Below, in pieces: positions 59,901 to 64,000 of a stretch of 64,000 nt of DNA. The DNA comes from Vitis vinifera (taxonomy: Eukaryota; Streptophyta; Magnoliopsida; Vitales; Vitaceae). Position 1 is the stretch's first letter; the number at the start of each line of letters is the position of its first letter. The notes under the pieces are model-generated. The model did not search any database, was not told where the DNA came from, and saw nothing but the letters and a program-made list of their open reading frames with translations. The position numbers and the translations under genes are program-made. The DNA is taken from contig NC_081811.1 of NCBI RefSeq assembly GCF_030704535.1, forward strand, positions 2,806,501 to 2,870,500, in the 5' to 3' direction.

Positions 59901-61226
59901 TTTTCTGGTTTGCACATATTTGCATTTTTTGCCGTAATCATTCTAAAAAACATTATTATTTTCTTGATTGGATGGCAATGCTTTGTTTAGACTAAATAAC
60001 CTAGCAATTTAAGTTGCTTCTGCCACAAGTACATGGGTCTAGATAGGAAGGTAACAAGTCTATTTTAATTATGTCATAACGTTTTATTATACTTTTGTTT
60101 TGATCTTTTTTCACATGATGTTTCATAAATTCTAGCCCAAGGAGTACATGGAAGTTGCAGAGAAGGCAGCATCTTTTATCAGGAAGTGGCTTTATGATGA
60201 GCAGACACGCAGGTTGCGACATAGCTTTAGGAATGGCCCATCTAAAGCCCCTGGCTTTTTAGATGATTATGCTTTCCTAATCTCTGGATTGCTAGATATT
60301 TATGAGTTTGGTGGCAACACCAATTGGCTGGTTTGGGCAATCGAACTTCAAGACACCCAGGCATGGACTTTATATCCTGTTCCTTCTCCAATATTGGGAG
60401 GTCATCAATGGCTCTCTTGTGATTGTGCCAATTTACTTGAATAATTTTCCAGGATGAACTGTTTCTTGATAAAGAGGGAGGTGGCTATTTTAATACTCCA
60501 GGGGAAGATCCCTCAGTTCTCCTCCGCGTGAAAGAAGATCATGATGGGGCAGAGCCCTCAGGGAACTCGGTGTCTGTGATCAATCTTGTAAGATTGACCT
60601 CCATGGTTGCTGGCAGTTGGTTTGAGCGGCACAGGAGGAATGCAGAGCATCTTCTGGTGTGTTTTGTTTCACTGAAAGTGTTAATCTGTCAAATTGAATC
60701 TGAATTTGCAAGAATCCTTGACTTGTCCCCAATTTCTAATGATGGTACAGGCCGTTTTTGAGACGAGATTGAAAGATATGGCTATGGCAGTACCTCTGAT
60801 GTGTTGTGGAGCAGACATGTTCTCTGTTCCTTCCAGAAAGCAAGTTGTCCTAGTTGGTCATAAATCTTCTGTAGAGTTTGAAGATATGCTTGCTGCTGCT
60901 CATGCACAATATGATCCTAACAGAACTGTGAGTTCAAGACTCCTATCTCGAGCCCATAGAACTGTCTGTTCTTTATCTTTTCTGCTAATCCATATGTTTC
61001 TCTTTTGTGCTGCTAATAATGACAGGTGATTCACATAGACCCCACCGAAACCGAGCAGATGGAATTTTGGGAAGCAATGAATAGCAACATAGCCCTTATG
61101 GCAAAGAATAATTTTGCACCAGACAAGGTGGTGGCGCTTGTTTGTCAAAATTTCACATGCAGCTCTCCTGTCACAGACTCCACCTCACTCAAAGCTCTGC
61201 TCTGCCTGAAGCCCTCTTCTGCTTGA
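54446..61226 (+). CDS. thioredoxin-fold DUF255 protein, SPATA20/YyaL-like
   Basis: Fifteen coding exons (54446-54727, 54961-55033, 55146-55167, 55278-55356, 55466-55498, 56070-56218, 56373-56529, 57442-57682, 58287-58528, 59142-59405, 59503-59613, 60136-60360, 60453-60656, 60751-60927, 61026-61226) stay in frame and give 819 residues. The N terminus (Ser/Arg/Phe-rich, about 60 residues) looks like an organellar transit peptide; a second in-frame ATG ([11 protein letters not shown]) could give a shorter cytosolic form. Then comes the family start, [21 protein letters not shown], a thioredoxin-like domain with CHWC (124-127), and a long C-terminal part resembling six-hairpin glycosidases ([61 protein letters not shown]). 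Function in plants is unknown; the Arabidopsis relative is At4g03200 (from memory). Intron 12 has a GC donor. Confidence 0.92.
56974..57010. repeat. (CT)n microsatellite
   Basis: About eighteen CT units in intron 7 of the SPATA20-like gene. Confidence 0.95.
58675..58985. repeat. ~170-bp tandem duplication in an intron
   Basis: A unit starting GTTAGGTTTTTCAAAAATTCC at 58675 recurs at 58845 as GTTAGGTTTTCCAAAATTTCC, and the copies share TTGTACA(C)ATACA, ATTATTGAAGA and GTGCTGAAAA-type segments ending in A/G-rich runs. It lies in intron 9 of the SPATA20-like gene and is well diverged. Confidence 0.75.
59857..59905. repeat. T-run, (AT)n, T-run tract
   Basis: Thirteen or so T, then about eleven AT units, then another T run, in intron 11 of the SPATA20-like gene. 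The AT core can form a hairpin. Confidence 0.9.
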
Positions 61227-62630
61227 ATCATGACACAGAAATTGTACTCATGTACATGGAGTTAATATCTGCTCTTCATATACAGGTTGGTGACTTGATG
61301 TGTAATAGTATTTGGTGCTTTTGTATTTAATAGAGAGTAGTGATCCTTCGGTACTGGACTTTCAGAAGCTCATGGGCTGTCTATGAAGTTGTGCATTAGT
61401 TGTTGGAATGAATGTCAGTTTTGAGTTAGTGGTTCAGATTCTATGCAAGTACCTGAAACGCGCGCACACACACACCCTGTGATTTTAACTGCAGTAATTT
61501 AAAACCCAGTGCCTCTTCATGAGAGGTATTTAAGGGGCGAGGAAACTCTTTGATTGTCATGGGAAAGGGAAGGGAACGTGTTGAACCACCACCGCATCAT
61601 CTGTTTGCCTTCTGTATGTACCCATACACTCTCCATGCCTCAAATCCATCACAGTAATAGATGAATTCAACCCACTTGCAACTCCTCTTTGGTTCTCCAT
61701 CTCAACTCTGTAACTTTCAATTTTGGAGTGTGTCAAGAGAGTTTGATTATATAATCAATTCTCAACTCTTGAAAATCTTCCTGGAAATTAGTTTCTTTTC
61801 CTATCCTGTCCTTTTTCTAGACATTCAGACATTCCATATTCTCTTCTCCAGCCTTTTTATGTTTCTCCTCTCCTTACATCCCTTTAATCAATAATGCGGG
61901 GCATCCCATTCAGTTTCCAAACCCATCTATGTAATCCCACCAAAATCCATATTCATTTATGCTCATCTCATAATTTCATCCTATTCAAAGAAGTAGGCAC
62001 CCTTTTAGGATATTGGGGTGTTAGTTCTTTACCCCAAGGCTATGATGGAATTTATACTAAAATTGTCGATGAAGTTAATGAAATGGAATTAGATCTCATG
62101 AAGCATATTGGCAATATATGCCATTGCAGGTAAGAGTCATAAGTTGATTGTATTGGAGGTGGGGTTGGTTCAAGAAGAATATTGTACTGGTAATTTGGTA
62201 TCAAGGAAGCAAGCACACATTGTATTGACTATCAGAGAAGAAAATAATACAAGACCCCATGACCCAAAAATTGAGTGCTATTCTAGTGAAATTACTCAGG
62301 AGCAAGGGAAGTAGTGTTTGTTTGGATACTTACTACTTTCTATTTTTAAAATAATAAATAATAATAATTTCTATAAAAAGCTTGATAATTGGGAAAAATA
62401 TGCCGCTCCCTTTGAATAGTAAGAAAGAAAAAATAAAGAAAAATTAAAAATAAACAAGGGAAAAAAAGAAAAGAAAAAAAAAAAAGGAAATTTGTAAAAT
62501 TAATTTTTTGGATTGCGGCGTTCTGGTAGGAAATAGGGTTTTAAGAGTGGCTTCCAGTTTTGCAAATCTTCAGGGCCATTTGAAGTTTGTCGGTCAAGTC
62601 CTGTGATTTAGTTCCAAAAATTCACTCAAG
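61227..62630. other. intergenic region
   Basis: The SPATA20-like 3' UTR occupies the first part. A CGCGCGCACACACACAC run lies near 61459. Short open frames at 61661-62314 have no recognisable domains. From 62330 to 62510 the sequence is A-rich. The leader of the mTERF-like frame probably begins after 62520. Confidence 0.45.
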
Positions 62631-63832
62631 ATGTTTGATTTCCTCAGTAGAACACTTCGTCGCTCGGCTCCGAATATTCAGAATTCGTCCTGTTTTCGTG
62701 AAAATGTGTCTCTGGTTCTCGTCAGAGGCTTATCATCGTCCTCAAACAAGATATCAAAAGCGGCGGACCAACAGAAACAACACTCTTTTACAGTGTCTTA
62801 CCTTGTAAATAGATGTGGGTTGCCTCTCAAAACTGCTACCTCTGCATCTCAAATGGTACATTTTGAATCCTCAGAAGGGCCGACTCGGTCCTGGCCTTTC
62901 TGAAAAACCATGGATTCTCAGATATCCAGATCGCCAAACTCATCACGAGGCTCCCCAGGTTGGTTTGTTCTGACCCTGAGGAAACCCTTCTCCCCAAAAT
63001 TGAGTTTTTCAGTTCTATAGGCATTTCAGGCCATGATTTCACTAGGATTGTCACTCAGAATCCAAATATCTGGTTCCGGAGTGTAGAGAAACGATTCGTT
63101 CCTTGTTATGATTTTATCAAGAGTATGGTTCTCTCGGAGGATAAAGTGGTTACAACTTTGAAGAGAGCACCTAGGATGCTCATGTGTGATATGCAGACAA
63201 GTATTGCTCCCAATATTGCATCGTTGAGGAAGTTTGGAGTGACTCAATCGACTGTGTTGTTTTTGGTGACTGATTATCCCAATATACTGCTGCGGACAAG
63301 CGCCAAGTTTGAACAACATGTCAGGGAAGTTGTTGACATGGGATTCGACCCGAAGAAATCAGAATTTGTCCATGCACTGAGAGTGTTTGCTGGGATGAGT
63401 GAGTTGAGTCGAGAACGTAAAATGGCGATTTTAGGTGGTTTGGTTGGTCGGAAGAGGAGATTCTGTCGGTCTTAAAAACGCATCCCATGTGTGATATTAT
63501 CGGAAAAGAAAATAATGGATGGGTTGGATTTCCTGATGAATAAAATGGGTTGGCAGCGGGAGGCTGTTGCAAGAGTTCCTTTGGTTCTTTGTTATAGTTT
63601 GAATAAGAGGGTAATTCCGAGGTGTTCAATTGTGCAAGTTCTGCAGTCCAAGGGTTTGTTAAAGGAGGCAGATTTTTATTTATCTAGTGTGTTGATACCT
63701 CCTGAGAAGGTCATCTTGGCCAGGTTTGTCATCAAATATGAAGAACAAGTTCCTCAGCTGTTGAGTGTCTATAAAGGGAAATTGGGTCTTCCGGAGCTAG
63801 GCTTTGGGTCTGAGGGAATGAAACAGTTGTAG
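62631..63832 (+). pseudogene. mTERF-family gene with about three frameshifts
   Basis: Reading across frames gives an almost complete intronless mTERF protein of about 400 residues, normal for this family. It begins MFDFLSRTLRRSAPNI (mitochondria-like presequence), then SYLVNRCGLPLKTA and helical mTERF repeats (ITRLPRLVCSDPEETLLPKI, LRKFGVTQSTVLFLVTDYPN, FLMNKMGWQREAVARVPLVL), and ends GMKQL. Frame changes are needed near 62878 (likely a one-base loss just after VHFESSE), near 63434 (before RWFGWSEEEILSVLKTHP) and near 63490 (likely a two-base loss before MILSEKKIMDGLDF). Family members regulate organellar transcription or RNA. Angiosperms often carry tandem arrays of this clade, where damaged copies are common. 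Assembly error is the alternative, but three independent shifts make decay more likely. Confidence 0.85.
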
Positions 63833-64000
63833 TGTATTTTTGACTGCTACAATACAATGACTTCAACCTGGCTCTTTTGTAAGTAATCGTGATTATTTAA
63901 TGAAGGGGTGTGTGGATCAGTAGCAATACTCTTTCAGAGTTTCTTACTCTATCGACCCATGAGGCTTGTCCCAGAAAATGCTAAATTATGCATGTGAAAT
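63833..64000. other. sequence downstream of the mTERF-like frame
   Basis: Probable former 3' UTR. Nothing else is visible before the window ends. Confidence 0.5.

Overview
The window looks like nuclear DNA from a woody eudicot, most likely grapevine (Vitis) or a close relative. Genes are split by many GT-AG introns, the gaps are very AT-rich, and there are LINE, MITE and LTR relics plus many simple repeats. The organism assignment is an inference from gene content and repeat style, not from a database match.

I can support six intact protein-coding genes, rebuilt exon by exon with reading frame kept across every junction, plus one damaged gene and several gene or transposon fragments. In order: (1) an OTU-type deubiquitinase of the OTUD6 class (+, CDS 2705-4289, with a 2 kb intron in its 5' UTR); (2) a CC-type glutaredoxin, intronless (+, 9145-9465); (3) a small 82-residue conserved plant protein of unknown role (-, 14840-15379); (4) a BTB/POZ-NPH3 protein close to SETH6 (-, 17097-21239); (5) a ZFN-type protein with five CCCH zinc fingers (-, 28397-36449); (6) an organellar peptide chain release factor 1, APG3/PrfA-like, in 15 coding exons (+, 44054-53282); (7) a thioredoxin-fold DUF255 protein of the SPATA20/YyaL family in 15 coding exons (+, 54446-61226); and (8) an mTERF-family reading frame broken by about three frameshifts (+, 62631-63832). 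Counting the small unknown protein, entries 1 to 7 are seven intact genes; six of them belong to recognised families.

The genes do not form a pathway. From memory, glutaredoxin, SETH6-type, CCCH, OTU and release factor genes also sit together in two Arabidopsis segments (around At2g47850-47880 and At3g62910-62960), so the window is probably a conserved ancestral gene block that was split between two duplicated segments in Arabidopsis.

The gaps and introns hold most of the unusual material: a 5'-truncated LINE with a clean 12-bp target-site duplication (11768-12415); two tiny insertions (13 and 18 nt) made only of a LINE-like 3' tail but flanked by perfect 15- and 17-bp target-site duplications; a 731-bp Tourist-like MITE with TAA duplications and an internal duplication; two related MITE-like elements in introns of the release factor gene; a carboxylesterase gene fragment in another intron of that gene; and a phased heat-shock-element array ahead of the CCCH gene. 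I found no CRISPR array, operon, tRNA or rRNA gene, and nothing that looks like a new multi-gene system.
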